A DNA stretch of 64,000 nt from Entonaema liquescens (lineage: Eukaryota; Ascomycota; Sordariomycetes; Xylariales; Xylariaceae), in contig CADCSX010000007.1 in NCBI GenBank assembly GCA_902805475.1, positions 868,001 to 932,000 of the forward strand, given 5' to 3'. Below the pieces are notes generated by a model. The model was not told the origin of the DNA, searched no databases, and saw only the letters and a program-made list of their open reading frames with translations. A program made the position numbers and the translations under genes. Shown one piece after another: positions 24,435-36,873 of this stretch. Every line of letters starts with the position of its first letter. Within the stretch, counting starts at the first letter, position 1.

Positions 24435-27400
24435 TCAACTTAGTCGATCTTCCCATAGTTCGATGACCCCCTTCTCGGTTAGTTCGGGCATGAGGCGCAC
24501 TAGAATGAGTTCTAGAATTCCATACAACAGGTGCTTATTACAATAGGGATCTGAGAAGACGTCGAGAATGCCCGTCTCGATTTCGGATAGAATTCTGTTC
24601 CTATCCTCATCTTCGACCTCGTCCCCGTTACACATGTCAGCCCGCTTGTCGCCACCGGCCTCGGTCGGCCGCACACCGGTGTCTCCAAATTGCCGCTTTG
24701 ATCTTTCTGGGGTCAACGTTGCATGACTGTCTCTAACAGATTTGCCATCATCGGTAAGCCGCACGCGTGCAACTTCCTCTCCAGTGCGGTTGGCATTATG
24801 TGCCGTGTTATAGCTGTCGGCCTTAAACGGTCCGGACCGCGACCTCGCACTCGAAAGAGTGCTAGCAGATCTGGTGGACCAAGGCCAGGTACTGCTACCA
24901 TAATAAAGCCTGCCCACCCTCTTCGGAACAAGCGCCAAAAGCGCGCTAGCGCATCTGCGGCGTAGGGCGCCCAATTGCTCATCAGACGAAGGAGGGATTA
25001 GGCTGGATGGGCCTGGGGCGTTATTGGGGAAGACAGCGCCGCGCACGGCTCGAAGGAGTGGGGGAAGACGGGCAGGATCGAGAATATAGACGTGGATGTA
25101 GTGCGAAAGAAGTCTGTGCGAGATCAGTACAATGTAAACCATGTACAAAGAGAACATTAATAGAAGCTTCTAAGGAAAGGTTTCGTAGGGAACGTGGGGG
25201 GTAGAGTGGTACAGGTGTGACCATATACGGAATGTTTCGAGGTAGATGGGGTACGCGATGTAGCATGGCCCGATTGCTGAGACGCGAGTTCAAAAGAGAG
25301 CCAGATTTCCTAGGGGAGATAATCTTGATCTACTCTGTAAAACCTTGCTGCAACCATGACTTCATGGTCGAGGTCCTGTCGACGAATTGTAACCGAGCTT
25401 GATAATGATTGATAATGCGAAGCCGGTCACGCATGCTTGTATCAAACCGACAAGCAATGTGAGGCTTCAAGAGACCATGGGAGCTTTGCATGGGACAGAG
25501 AGCTCGTACAGGGGAGCTAAGAGCTGCATGAGCCCGGGTTACCCCTGGCCTTATCCGATCGGGGAAGAGGCGCGACGATGACGGACCTTCTGGCACAGGT
25601 AGGTATGTGAAGGCGAAGCGAAGCCTAACAAGTTCAGATCGATTGAGTTTGGATAAGGAAGGCCATGATGGCTAACGATGCGTGCGCAACCCGGCGGCAG
25701 GGTATTCGACCGCCACAACTTTTGCTCTCGGAAAGTATTCGAAGCACCCCAGTCCAAGCTACGCAAGCTAGTGACCACCCCTTGGACGATCACATCTGAC
25801 TGTACTCAGAGCTGAATATAGTCGTTTTTCGTTTCATCCATCGAACTGATGGCTAAGTACATTACATTACGACGGGTGAATCCGGAATGCACCAACGTCT
25901 AAGAGGTAGGATAACAGATACTGCTAAAACATCTACCAGACTTGAGATGATCCGTTATAAAATCCCTAACCTAAGGCCGCGCGCCGGAGGCACGTCCGTG
26001 CATGTTGGAAGGGTACCTGCGGGGCCGGCGGCACGAAGCGAAAGGGAAAAGAGTTCGTGGCGTTGTACCAGGGTTGATGTACTGTCTGATGGGATCCTTG
26101 GTCGAGGGTAGCAATCCCTGCAAGCCCCAAAGTTGGGCGCGTAAATAAGGCTCGCGGATGGCCAGGTAGGCCTGGTAGATTCAGCCCCGCGCCGTTTATC
26201 GTGCAATCGGATGAAGGACATCTAGGTTTACCCGGTCATTGGCCATCATCGCAAATGACCCTGGGAATAATAGAATGCCTCATGCTGGGTCCCTGGTGAA
26301 TACCGGACTTTGGATGGCCACCTGTTTATCCGGCCATGAAACTAAAGCATTGAAACGTCGCACAGCACCTCCCTCGACTTAAGGTGGTCTTTGCTGAAAA
26401 TGGTCTGGGCCGTGTACACTGTACCTTGTATGGCCGATCTGCCAAGTCGATATCCGACGATACGATAATTAAAGTAGTGATGGGTGAGGAGATGTCCGTC
26501 ATGCGCACTTGCGAGATAGGCCGCTTCTGAGAGATGAATGGGCCAACTCAGGTCCAGTGACCTAAAACGTATGCGAGGTGACGAGATATGTGCTTCTGTG
26601 ACGAGTGATAGGGGAGGGAAGAAGACTGATTCGCCTACCTATCGATCATCCCGTTAAACCCTGCTAAGTTGCCTGGGCCTCTCAGCGCTCCCCATTGTGC
26701 CATAGACAAAGCTCCGCTCGTCCAGGGCATGCGAGCGTCTATTTCGAGCAAATTCCCAACGCAAGCCCAGAGTTTGAAGTCCACGATGGGGACATTGACT
26801 GGTTGTAGACCAACCTCTGAGGTTGAAGGATGGTAGGATTTCTCTTCGTGATCATGAGACGTTGGATCAACCTGACGGATGGTAGGGATGGACCTGGGTG
26901 GGAGTGTTCGGGAGAGCATTATCGTACTGATGATTAGTCGTATCGAGCTCACTATAATGAACCCCCACTGGATTACGGTCCAAAAAACCTGTTGGATGTA
27001 CAAGCTCGGTCTGCTCGTAATCGGCGAGACTATGCTGTGGCCGGTCTTTAGATTCACGCCTGGTTCCATGTCACCAGGCCCAGACGCCTCTGTTGTACTT
27101 CTCGCACGCACTGCCCTCGTTAGTATAATTAGACCTTCCCATATAAGCCATGGCTCCGAGAGCTTGTTGATGATGAGATTGCCTATAATAAGTTCCGAGA
27201 ACAGTTGCCCAACTAATGTTGTTAGGCACTCGTTCTCGAGATCCTCGGTGGGGAGTAAGATAGCGAGAACGCCCTGCACTAACAGTTGGCGGTATGCACT
27301 CTCGTTGTCTGCCTGAACCTGTATACTGCTGTGTCCAGACTTGGGAACCGGGGACAGGGCGGGTAGGGGCCAGAGCGAATGGTAGATCTCGCGTGGATTA

Positions 27401-28303
27401 GCCTCGACTGGCGGCCTGGCCACTGTGTTCTTCGCTACTCGGTATGCTGTATGGTATTATCAGTAACGAGACAATAAAATTAGACCGAAGACTGAATATG
27501 CCGGCCAACCTCGGATGTGTGCGTCTAGCAGTTCTGGGAGCTCATCGAATAATAAACTCTCAAGATCTATATTCCGTAACCTCTGCTCCAATGCACGAGT
27601 ACAATGCGCGATAATCTGCACGATCTCGGCGACAAATGTCTCATCTGGAGTAATCTTGGTATACCAATTTTGGACAAACTCCTTAATGATGATAGCTATC
27701 AGGGCATATAGCTGGAGATCCACATCATTCCTACTTGTAAGAGGCGGCAGCAAATCTTGGATAGGCGCAGGCGAACTCCTTCCCCTATCCGCCAGATGCT
27801 GGGCGCAAAGCACACGGCGTATGAACGTAGCGGTAGCCTTATCGGATAGGAAGTCGGGTGGTATGGGACGGGTGGACCGGCGAGGCGCCGATGTTGGTGG
27901 AGTCGCACGAGGTGAGCTAGAAGGCTTACTGCTGGTGGATGTGACGGACTCGGGATTAGTGCTCGAAGTCGCTGGTGCTTTTAAGCTGGTCGGAGCCGGG
28001 CCACTGCTTTTAGGCGGACGGGGCCCGATGGTACTGCCGTCATCGCCCGGTGCGAGAAGTACGGTATGTTCACCGGAATACCGTCATACTAGTTCAATCT
28101 GGCGGAGGGGCTGCCTTATCGTCCAATATGTACCCGTTGCGTCTAGTGGTATGTAAAAGGTGAAGGCTGTAGAGTGGGTTGTAAGCGGTTCGTAAGTGGT
28201 TTGGTTGGCTGGTTATCGCGCTAGTTGCTACCGGTTTGCTGCTGCAGGAACGGTTCTTTGCTGTCAATTTCGTTCCATTTTTTTTTTCAGGGGACGCTTG
28301 CAT
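24435..28303 (-). CDS. PXA-domain protein (sorting-nexin-associated domain)
   Basis: Fungal protein with a PXA (PX-associated) domain, of the kind found in endosomal sorting and lipid-related proteins. Exons read 28033-27510, 27446-26639 and 25113-24435; a tentative first exon, 28303-28134, joins in phase across a 100-nt intron, giving 726 aa. The N-terminus is Pro/Ser-rich. The PXA domain starts near residue 155 with DVDLQLYALIAIIIKEFVQNWY and includes ESAYRQLLVQGVLAILLPTE. A hydrophobic, probably membrane segment follows near 383-405. The C-terminal conserved region ends in NKHLLYGILELILVRLMPEL. The intron at 27447-27509 is ordinary (63 nt). The one at 25114-26638 is 1,525 nt, yet its exons join perfectly as GMIDR/LLSHYIHVYILDP with a CTGAT branch 11 nt before the AG. 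The start codon is uncertain; no ATG exists in the main frame upstream of the PXA domain without the tentative exon. Confidence 0.8.
25114..26638 (-). other. Exceptionally long (1,525 nt) intron in the PXA gene
   Basis: The intron starts GTAGGC and ends CGCACAG on the minus strand. It separates two exons that join in frame in the middle of a conserved protein region. The interior holds only short open frames without recognisable domains, and I found no clear terminal inverted repeats or target-site duplication by eye. Nearly all other introns in the window are 44-170 nt. Confidence 0.7.
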
Positions 28304-28828
28304 CTGCAACTGTGCGGCAGATTGTGACACCTGCAATGACGTTGGCAAATTAGGTTAAGCTACAGCGGCAGAGCGGCGCGCTCCGAGGCCCGCACAAATT
28401 TCTCTGCAAGAAGCACAGGCCTTTAGGGTACCATCGCTTCAAGGACTTGCACCCACTGTATTGCGCAAGGATAGCCAAGTTGCTATTTTTGCCCGTTGAG
28501 CCTCACTTATATACATATCTCGTACACATTGATGAACACATATCAACTTGTTGAGCTTACACCGACTATAAGATATATGGACTCTTCGGAGTCAAAATTT
28601 TCTATAAATCGCTTCATTCTGCATTTTAATTTATTTTGAGCGAAGCTCATATAAAGCTGACCTCAACTCTTAAGCGTCACTACCATCATTTGTTATATCT
28701 AAATTCAACATAACTAGGTACCTAGGTAGTTTATTTGTAGAGTGACGTGATTCCCTATACACATGGCCGGAACCAGTGGGTTCCGCACTCTATGATCATA
28801 TACATTAATAATTGTACAAGGTCGGGTC
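28304..28828. other. Short intergenic region between PXA and MSS51 genes
   Basis: Both flanking genes are on the minus strand, so this stretch should hold the MSS51 3' UTR and the PXA promoter. No gene is seen. The exact left boundary depends on the uncertain PXA start. Confidence 0.4.
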
Positions 28829-30453
28829 CTATTCGGTGCTCTTTGTTGTTGCTTCGTATCTGTCAAAATTGTCAGAACTAGGAATCCGAACAAGCTCGAG
28901 AAACTCTTATTCTTAAAAACGTACCTCTTGCCTCGGAAAGCCCATACTCCCCAGTTGCCACAGCTGATATCTTGTGGATCAAGGTCATTAAGGTCCCATC
29001 GTAAACTCCTGAAGATGTTTTCGCCAGGCTCCATGAGCATGTCGAACTCGCCTCCGCAAGTCTTCCTTACCCATTCAATATCTCTGTCCATATCATACTG
29101 TGTATACCCGGTTACTATAATAGGGGCTTTTGTCTCAAGGAGGAGAGGTACGGTTTCTGACCACTCGTGAGAGCTAGCTGGATGTCCCAATCCCGGATGG
29201 AACATGACAAAACAGTCAAAATAAGGATCATAGGGATAGAACTGGCCGGTCTTATGCAGGGTATGATAGTAATCCACAATGGTACTAATTTTCATTGTTG
29301 GCCATACCCGGTCTTCTACTATGGCGCCGAAGGGATTTGAAGGAGTCCGAGGAGGTAAGGGAAACTCGTCATCTCTGTTGGTCATGCTCTCAGGTCCGAT
29401 AAAGATTAGGTGGAATTTACCTCGAGGGAATAGATGAGCCAACTGTACCCAGACATTTCGGGGGAGGGACGACTCTGCGCGAGCCCCGAGGATGAATATT
29501 CTCACTGGAGGCGCTTCGGGTCGCAAGCCCTTGATTGTTTCCCCGCTACCTGTCCTAGGTGGATGTAAAGTATATCGAAGAGCGCTTAAGCTTTTCAAGC
29601 CCTCAGTCGTGAGCCTACCACCTTTTCTGATATTATATGGGCTAAGTTCGTGTAGGATGCTGCCTATTGTTACTGGGTAGGTAAGTAACCTCGTAACTTG
29701 TCGCATGTTTCGGTCATCGTTAATGGCTTCGAATTGTCTTGTATAGAGAAAAGTGTCCCAGTTGGTCATGTTTACAGCGGCTTCTTCCATCTGAGGGCCT
29801 GCGTACTCAAATTCGGGGAAAAATCTCCCAGAGCGAAGATCGTGGTCATCTTCATTGATCTGTCGTAACGTATCACAAATCTGTAGATGAGCCTCATAAT
29901 CCCCAGCCCAGTGCTCCTTACTGCAATAGACAGGGATTCCACAGTCTGGGCATTCGAAGTCGACGTGGACCGGTGCTTGCGCGCCGGAGCTTATAGCATT
30001 AGGTGGAGTGTTGGTACTGGCCGGATCCCGTGTAGGCTGATGGTCGGGATGGGGGCAATGTGCGTGTTGCCTTATGAAGGCAGCTCGGCGGCGTATTTCA
30101 GGGATGGGTGAGTTGGTGAAGGAGTGGAAAAGGTCGTCAGGACGGAGTACCGGAGGTTTCGATTGGTTCTCGTACGATGCGGTTGATCCTAAGCCAACTA
30201 CATCATCCTCAGCTGTTTTTGACTGACGGCCAAACAAAGATATAGGTCTGGAGAGACGGTCGCTAGCTTCAATGGATGGAACAGGACGTCGTGAGTGAGT
30301 AGTCGGACTTGGGGAGCAAGTCTTTCGTAGTGAACGTGAAGATGTAGTCTTAGAGAATGACCTTGTCACGGGTGGGCGGGCTGCGTTAGCTGCGGACAGT
30401 CTTATACACGCCCTGCAAGTATTGGACGCCGCCAGACGCATTGAAGGCTCCAT
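28829..30453 (-). CDS. MSS51: MSS51 mitochondrial translational activator of COX1
   Basis: Homologue of Mss51, the mitochondrial inner-membrane factor that activates COX1 mRNA translation and couples it to cytochrome oxidase assembly. Exons 30453-28925 and 28859-28829 are joined by a 65-nt intron (GTACGT donor, CTGAC branch), giving 519 aa and a C-terminus RGKRYEATTKSTE. The N-terminus after MEPSMRLAASN is basic, Arg/Ser-rich and free of acidic residues, as expected of a mitochondrial presequence. A MYND-like zinc finger spans about residues 135-210 (HAHCPHPDH, then CPDCGIPVYCSKEHW and HLQIC). The conserved core continues with NWDTFLYTRQFEAIND, FHLIFIGPES and FDCFVMFHPGLGHP. An in-frame upstream ATG at 30549 would add 32 residues; I prefer 30453 because it gives a cleaner targeting signal. 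Confidence 0.93.
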
Positions 30454-30925
30454 TGTTAATATTCCCCTGATAATGGTCCATACAATGGCGGTTATGAATT
30501 TGCGACTGGTAGCTCTGAAGCTCAGAAATATTCGGCATGAAAGGTGCATCTACGTAGGTAGTATTTTCATGTACCTTTGTACCCATAGTGGGATGATTCT
30601 CCAGTCCCCACATGCACTTCGAAGCTTAGGTATGTACCTACGTACCATGCACAAGGGGTAGACAAAATGTCATACGGATAAGTATTAATCCGGCCCAATG
30701 GCTCAGAGACCCACAAGAGCAAGAGCTTTAACAATCGGTGATGGGAATTTATTTAGTGTTCCAATCAAGTTCTTCAGCCTGATTGAAGCTCCATCAACTT
30801 CAAAGAAAACTTTGGAGCTTCCTATACAAGTGGTGAGGGTTATCTAAACCACCCTCATATTATAGCCAAAAGAAGATAGGGAGTTTAGAAGAGTCGCGCA
30901 GGCTTTCTGCGCATCTCCTGCGAAG
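30454..30925. promoter_or_regulatory. Shared divergent promoter MSS51 / RSE1
   Basis: About 470 bp separate two divergently transcribed housekeeping genes (about 380 bp if MSS51 starts at 30549). No separate gene fits here, so it should carry both promoters. No specific factor site was identified. Confidence 0.5.
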
Positions 30926-33900
30926 ATGGCGACTACTTCTAATATGTTTCTTTACTCGTTAACAATCCAACCTCCCACCACAATCACTCAAGCTATTCTC
31001 GGTCAATTTTCTGGTACCAAAGAGCAACAAATCATTACAGCATCGGGATCGCGTCTCACATTACTACGTCCGGAGCCATCTCAAGGGAAGGTCATCACTC
31101 TTCTCTCCCACGATGTTTTTGGCATCATCAGATCCATCGCTGCCTTTCGTCTGGCAGGAAGTAATAAGGGTAAGTTTCATATCCCCCCCCTACTTGTGAG
31201 GCTTCACTTAGTGATTTTGAAGCTGGGTCGGTAGAAACATTCGAACTGCCGCCTCGATATATAGTGTGGTATCTCAGCCCTCGAGGGATTATTGTTCAGC
31301 TAGAACTTTGCTAACCTTTCTTCCCATAGACTATATAATACTTGCCACTGATTCGGGACGCATTGCAATAATCGAGTATATTCCTCAACACAATCGTTTC
31401 AAACAGCAGAAACTCGAAACCTTTGGAAAATCAGGAGTACGTCGGGTCGTTCCTGGGCAATACCTGGCCTGTGACCCTAAAGGTCGTGCCTGTCTTATCG
31501 CCTCGATTGAAAAGAATAAGTTGGTCTACGTCCTGAACCGCAATGCTCAGGCAGAGCTTACTATTTCTTCGCCTCTAGAGGCGCACAAACCGGGAACGAT
31601 TGTGCTCTCGATGGTTGCTTTAGATGTTGGTTATGCAAACCCAGTATTTGCAGCCTTAGAGGTCGACTACTCCGAAGCAGACCAGGACCCTTCGGGACAA
31701 GCTCTGGCTGAAGTCGAGACGCAACTAGTTTACTACGAATTAGACCTTGGGCTGAACCACGTCGTCAGAAAATGGCACGAACCAGTTGATCCTACAGCGT
31801 CTATATTGTTCCAAGTTCCTGGCGGCAATGACGGGCCCAGCGGTGTTTTGGTATGTGGAGAAGAGAATATTACGTATAGACACTCTAATCAGGAGGCATT
31901 CCGTGTGCCCGTTCCAAGAAGAAAGGGCGCGACAGAAGATCCTCAGCGAAAACGCTCAATCGTTTCTGGTGTCATGCACAAACTTAAAGGAAATGCGGGC
32001 GCGTTCTTTTTCCTCCTTCAAACGGAAGATGGTGATCTTTTCAAGGTCACTATTGATATGGCTGAGGATGATGATGGCAACGCAACTGGAGAGGTGCGAA
32101 GGCTCAAAATCAAATACTTCGACACCGTCCCGGTCTCCACAAACCTCTGCATTCTCAAAAGTGGTTTCTTGTTTGTTGCCAGCGAATTTGGGAACCATCA
32201 CTTCTACCAATTCGAGAAGCTGGGCGACGATGACGAGGAGTTGGAGTTCACTAGTGACGACTTCCCGACAGACCCCCAGGCGTCGTACAACCCTGCTTAT
32301 TTCTACCCAAGACCTGCCGAAAATCTAAGTCTAGTTGAGAGCATCGATTCGATGAATCCCCTTGTAGATTGCAAGGTAGCCAACTTGACCGGTGATGACG
32401 CACCACAAATTTACGCCATCTGCGGGAATGGTGCGCGAAGCACGTTGAGGACCTTGAAACATGGCTTGGAGGTCAATGAAATTGTAGCCTCGGAGCTCCC
32501 AGGTGTTCCATCTGCCGTTTGGACTACCAAGCTCAATAGGGATGACCAATACGATGCTTACATTGTTCTCTCGTTTAGCAATGGTACTTTAGTACTTAGC
32601 ATTGGTGAGACCGTGGAAGAGGTAACTGATACTGGTTTCCTTTCGACAGTTCCGACGCTAGCGGTCCAACAACTAGGCGATGATGGCCTCATCCAAGTAC
32701 ACCCCAAAGGTATTCGACATATCGTTAATGGGCGAGTGAATGAATGGGAAGCACCGCAGCATCGATCGATCGTTGCCGCTTCTACCAATGCACGCCAAGT
32801 TGCTGTTGCGCTAAGCTCGGGTGAAATCGTTTACTTCGAGATGGCTGATGATGGGTCGTTGGCTGAATATGATGAAAAGAAAGAGATGTTCGGTACCGTC
32901 ACTTGCCTAAGTTTGGGCGAGGTCCCCGAAGGTCGTCTGCGAAGTTCGTTCCTTGCTGTTGGATGTGATGACTGCACAGTCCGAATCCTTAGTTTGGATC
33001 TAGAATCCACCCTCGAGAGCAAATCTGTGCAAGCGTTAACTGCTGCCCCGTCTGCACTTTCAATAATGTCTATGGAAGACTCGGCATCTGGCGGTTCAAC
33101 CTTATATCTACACATTGGTCTGCATTCAGGCGTGTATTTACGGACTGTCCTAGATGAGGTGACTGGAGAACTTACTGATACTCGACAAAAGTTTCTCGGG
33201 CCTAAGGCTGTACGACTCTTCCAGACCTCAGTCCAAGGCAGTACTTGTGTCCTAGCCCTTAGCTCGAGAACTTGGTTAGGCTACTCAGACCCAATCACTA
33301 AGGGTTTTATGATGACCCCTCTAGATTACAGCGATTTGGAATGGGGTTGGAATTTCAGCAGCGAGCAGTGTGAAGAAGGAATGGTGGGCATCCAAGGTCA
33401 AAATCTCAAGTAAGTGAATTTCCCTTGTTCTATTTAAGCTGAAGAATGATGAAAGACTGGATCCTATGCCTCGGCTATGAGGTTCTTATATATACCAATT
33501 GTTCCTACTGAACTTCACCATATTTCTTATTACCTGAGTGAGACCGGGAGAAATGACACAACGCTAATGGCAGTAGGATATTCTCTATAGACAGGTTAAG
33601 TGACACGTTACTACAGCAGTCGATTCCGCTCACCTACACCCCAAGACGTCTCGTCAAGCACCCTGACCAGCCTTATTTCTATACTATCGAATCTGACAAT
33701 AATACGTTGCCGCCTGAGCTACGTGCACAGCTCCTGGCCGATCCCGGCGTAGTTAATGGCGATGCTGCTGTACTTCCACCGGAGGAATTCGGATATCCCA
33801 GAGGTCGTGGTAGATGGGCGTCTTGTATCAGTGTCGTAGATCCTTTAATGGAGAAGCGAGTCCTGCAAACACTAGAACTGACCGAGAATGAAGCCGCTGT

Positions 33901-34947
33901 CAGCATGGCTACGGTTTCGTTTGCGAGCCAGGATAACGAGACATTCCTCGTGGTTGGGACTGGGAAGGACATGATTGTCAGTCCTCGTCAGTTCAGCGCA
34001 GGATATATACATGTCTACAGATTCCGCGACAATGGCAAAGAGATCGAATTCATTCACAAGACTAAGGTGGAAGAACCGCCGATGGCGCTGGTGCAATTTC
34101 AAGGCCGACTGCTGGCAGGGATTGGCAAAACCCTCCGTGCCTATGACCTTGGGCTTCGCCAACTTCTCCGAAAGGCGCAAGCTGAAGTAGCACCCCAGCT
34201 GATCGTCTCCTTGCAAACTCAAGGTAGCCGTATCATCGTTGGCGACGTTCAACAAGGAGTGACTTACGTCGTATATAAATACGAGAGTAACAAACTAATA
34301 CCTTTTGTGGATGACACAGTCGCCCGCTGGACAAATTGTACAACTATGGTAGACTATGAGTCAGTTGCTGGTGGCGATAAATTTGGGAATCTCTGGATCG
34401 TACGATGCCCACAGAAAGCAAGCGAGGAGGCAGACGAAGACGGAACCGGGGCGCATTTACAACATGCTAGAGAATATTTGCATGGTGTAAATCACCGCTT
34501 GAGCCTTATGGCCCATTTTTACACACAGGACGTGCCTACCAGTATAAGCAAGACTAACCTGGTGGTGGGTGGACAAGATGTACTCCTTTGGAGTGGAATA
34601 CAGGGTACCATTGGCGTTTTGATCCCATTCGTTAGTCGAGAAGACGCGGATTTCTTCCAGAGCCTCGAGTCGCATATGCGGAGTGAGGATCCACCCCTGG
34701 CTGGAAGGGATCACCTCATATATAGGGGTTATTATGCTCCTGTTAAAGGCGTTATTGATGGCGACCTATGTGAAAGATTCACGCTACTCCCCAGCGACAA
34801 GAAGCAGATGATCGCGGGAGAGTTGGATCGTTCGGTCCGAGAGATCGAGAGAAAGTTATCTGTAAGTCCATTAAATCCTTCTTACCCTTGAATCGAATAC
34901 CCGAGCTTACATACGATTAGGACGTTCGAACTCGGTCGGCATTTTAA
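30926..34947 (+). CDS. RSE1: RSE1 / SF3b130 (SF3B3) pre-mRNA splicing factor
   Basis: Subunit of the SF3b complex of U2 snRNP, a three-beta-propeller protein of the DDB1/CPSF-A superfamily that supports branch-site recognition. Exons 30926-31169, 31330-33409, 33577-34861 and 34921-34947 join in phase to 1,211 aa, the normal size of fungal RSE1. It begins MATTSNMFLYSLTIQ. It contains family signatures such as GKSGVRRVVPGQYLACDPKGR, NRNAQAELTISSPLEAHK and TYTPRRLVKHPDQP. The C-terminal CPSF_A region includes VARWTNCTTMVDYESVAGGDKFGN. The last exon is only 27 nt (DVRTRSAF). Introns are 160, 167 and 59 nt. No frame break occurs over more than 3.6 kb of coding sequence. Confidence 0.97.
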
Positions 34948-35184
34948 TAAGAGAAGGCTAGACAATGCAAAGGCGCCTGGAGTATTAAGGAGTTTCCTGT
35001 ATTTACGGAGTTAATTCCTCGGGTCCAAATAGCGGAACAATCAATCAAACGGTTAACATGTCCATTGAGCCTATGAACTTTCAAAAGGTACATACCCCCT
35101 TGATGCGCGAAATTCCAAGTGCAAAAACTTATCCCTGTATGATCCAGAGACGCCCAAAATTCAAGCACAACCCATATTTTATCT

Positions 35185-36090
35185 CTATCCTCTACGCCCC
35201 CTCAAATATGGGCTCCTACTATTGGCTTGCCTCGCAACTCCTTTACCTCTCCTCGCTGCTTCAACAGGATGTGCCCGTTCCCACTCTTCATCCGCAAAGA
35301 AGGCCTCCGTTGCCACATCGAGGTCATAACCAGCTTGCTCGAGATAGAGGACAGCGACGTCGTACTCATGGACCTTACATGCCACCATCCATCGTCGGAT
35401 CTTCGATTTTCGGGCCTCTTCCTCTTCTCCCTCTACGGGTCGTGGCGACAGGCTCACGCCACCTTTATAATACTCTCCAGGTATGAGTACGGTCCGTCGC
35501 CCCAGGATTAGGTGATCACTTGTAATATTATTGGCACGCCTGAGAACCGACGCAGGGACACCGTAACGGAGAGAAAGAGAGGATATAGTGTCATGTTCAT
35601 GATTTAAGAAGTGTAGTGTATCTTCTGCTTTTTTGTGGAAAGTATCAGGAGCGACGGACTTTTCATCTAATCGGGTTGGGACGTTTTGCGTTACGGATGG
35701 TGTATAGGGAGGCGGCGCTGCCCAGAGGTCCTTCGAAGAACTCGTTGCGACCGAAGATTCGTATGAAGGAGGGTCTTTTAGACCTGGTGGGAGTTTCGTG
35801 TCCACTAACGAAATCTGACAATAAGGACAATAGGTATTAAAGCGAGGATTGTTCTACTCGAAATGGTCAGTTTGGCCATAGATATATGATTACGGATAAG
35901 CTGGAACCAGATTAAGGCTGGATAAACGTACACTACGACAGTTACCACATATTACTCGCTGACAACACTCTAACTGGCGATCTTTGGGTAGAGGCTTTTC
36001 CGAGTGGCTATATCGTGGAACTTTGCAAAGAAGAGTTGCGCAAGTACAGCAAGACTCGATAGGCGTTGCAGTAGGTTTCGCGAAAGTCAT
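35185..36090 (-). CDS. Intracellular LysM protein with Cys-rich N-terminus and UBA-like C-terminus
   Basis: Exons 36090-35932 and 35853-35185 join across a 78-nt intron (GTACGT donor, CTGAC branch) to 275 aa. No signal peptide is visible, so this is not a secreted chitin-binding LysM effector. The N-terminus (residues 14-66) is a Cys-rich zinc-binding-like module with CCTC, ECCQRVICGNC and YCPYC. A Pro/Ser linker follows. A single LysM (about residues 110-153) runs from HEHDTISSLSLRYGVPASV to ILGRRTVLIPG. An acidic linker precedes a helical C-terminus with YDVAVLYLEQAGYDLDVATEAFF, which resembles a UBA-like fold. The function of this class is unknown to me; the domain set suggests ubiquitin or protein-complex scaffolding. 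It is convergent with RSE1 and divergent from the LAM/SIP3 gene. Confidence 0.82.
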
Positions 36091-36873
36091 GGTTTCTTAA
36101 TCGAGTACTAGCTAGGAATATTAGATAAGATAATATGATATGACAAATATCTAATAATAATAAAAAGATAAAGATGAATATTAACGATAAGTGTTCACAT
36201 CTTTAATCCGCGTACATACCTAAGTACCTGGTAGTTAGTCGAATGCAATTGTTAAAATGCGAAATACGAAATGCGAAAGTGGCGTTGCCCAGTGACAAGG
36301 GCCAGGTGCTTTCCGCGTATGACGTTCAGCTTATCGATAAAAATACATAGTAAGTCGGAGATTAAAGTAACTAAAGTTAAAAATGAATGCTAATTGGCTA
36401 CAGTTTGGGCGGACTAACTCTGAACTAGCTGAACGGTTCCATTCAATCCACCTTTAACGTTTCTGATGTCAGCGGTAGCGCTTTGTGACCCAAGAACTGT
36501 GCTTTAATGGACATAATCATGTTGCCTACCAAATTGATACATGTTCCCCCTTTAAAAGTCGATAAGGCAATTGTCCACATAGTAACTAGAAGTTCTCCAA
36601 ACCGAAGGGAATAAATAGCAACGAAGGCAACGAAGGTCTTCCTAAGGTCAATACACAATACATGACGATTGAGCGACAAAAGCGCGTCTCATATCTCATC
36701 CTCCTATGCGAGCTTAAGAGCAACGGCTTAAAACAGATTATCGACTAGCTTCGTTGCGAATCGTCCGAAGTCATACACAGCATAACAATTATTTAAACCC
36801 TACATCAATAGCTTCAAATGCAATAGTAATACCCCCAGGCATTTTCAAACCTTCGCTTGGAGCTTCAGTCAAA
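36091..36873. promoter_or_regulatory. Divergent intergenic region LysM gene / LAM-SIP3 gene
   Basis: About 780 bp of AT-rich sequence separate two divergently transcribed genes. No independent gene is supported. An in-frame upstream ATG at 36754 could extend the LAM/SIP3 protein by 40 residues, but the ATG at 36874 (MATAPTTAPS) has the better context and a typical N-terminus. Confidence 0.45.

Noticed and set aside
35185..36090. LysM effector (secreted chitin-binding virulence protein)
   Set aside because: There is no signal peptide, the N-terminus is a Cys-rich intracellular-type module and only one LysM is present.
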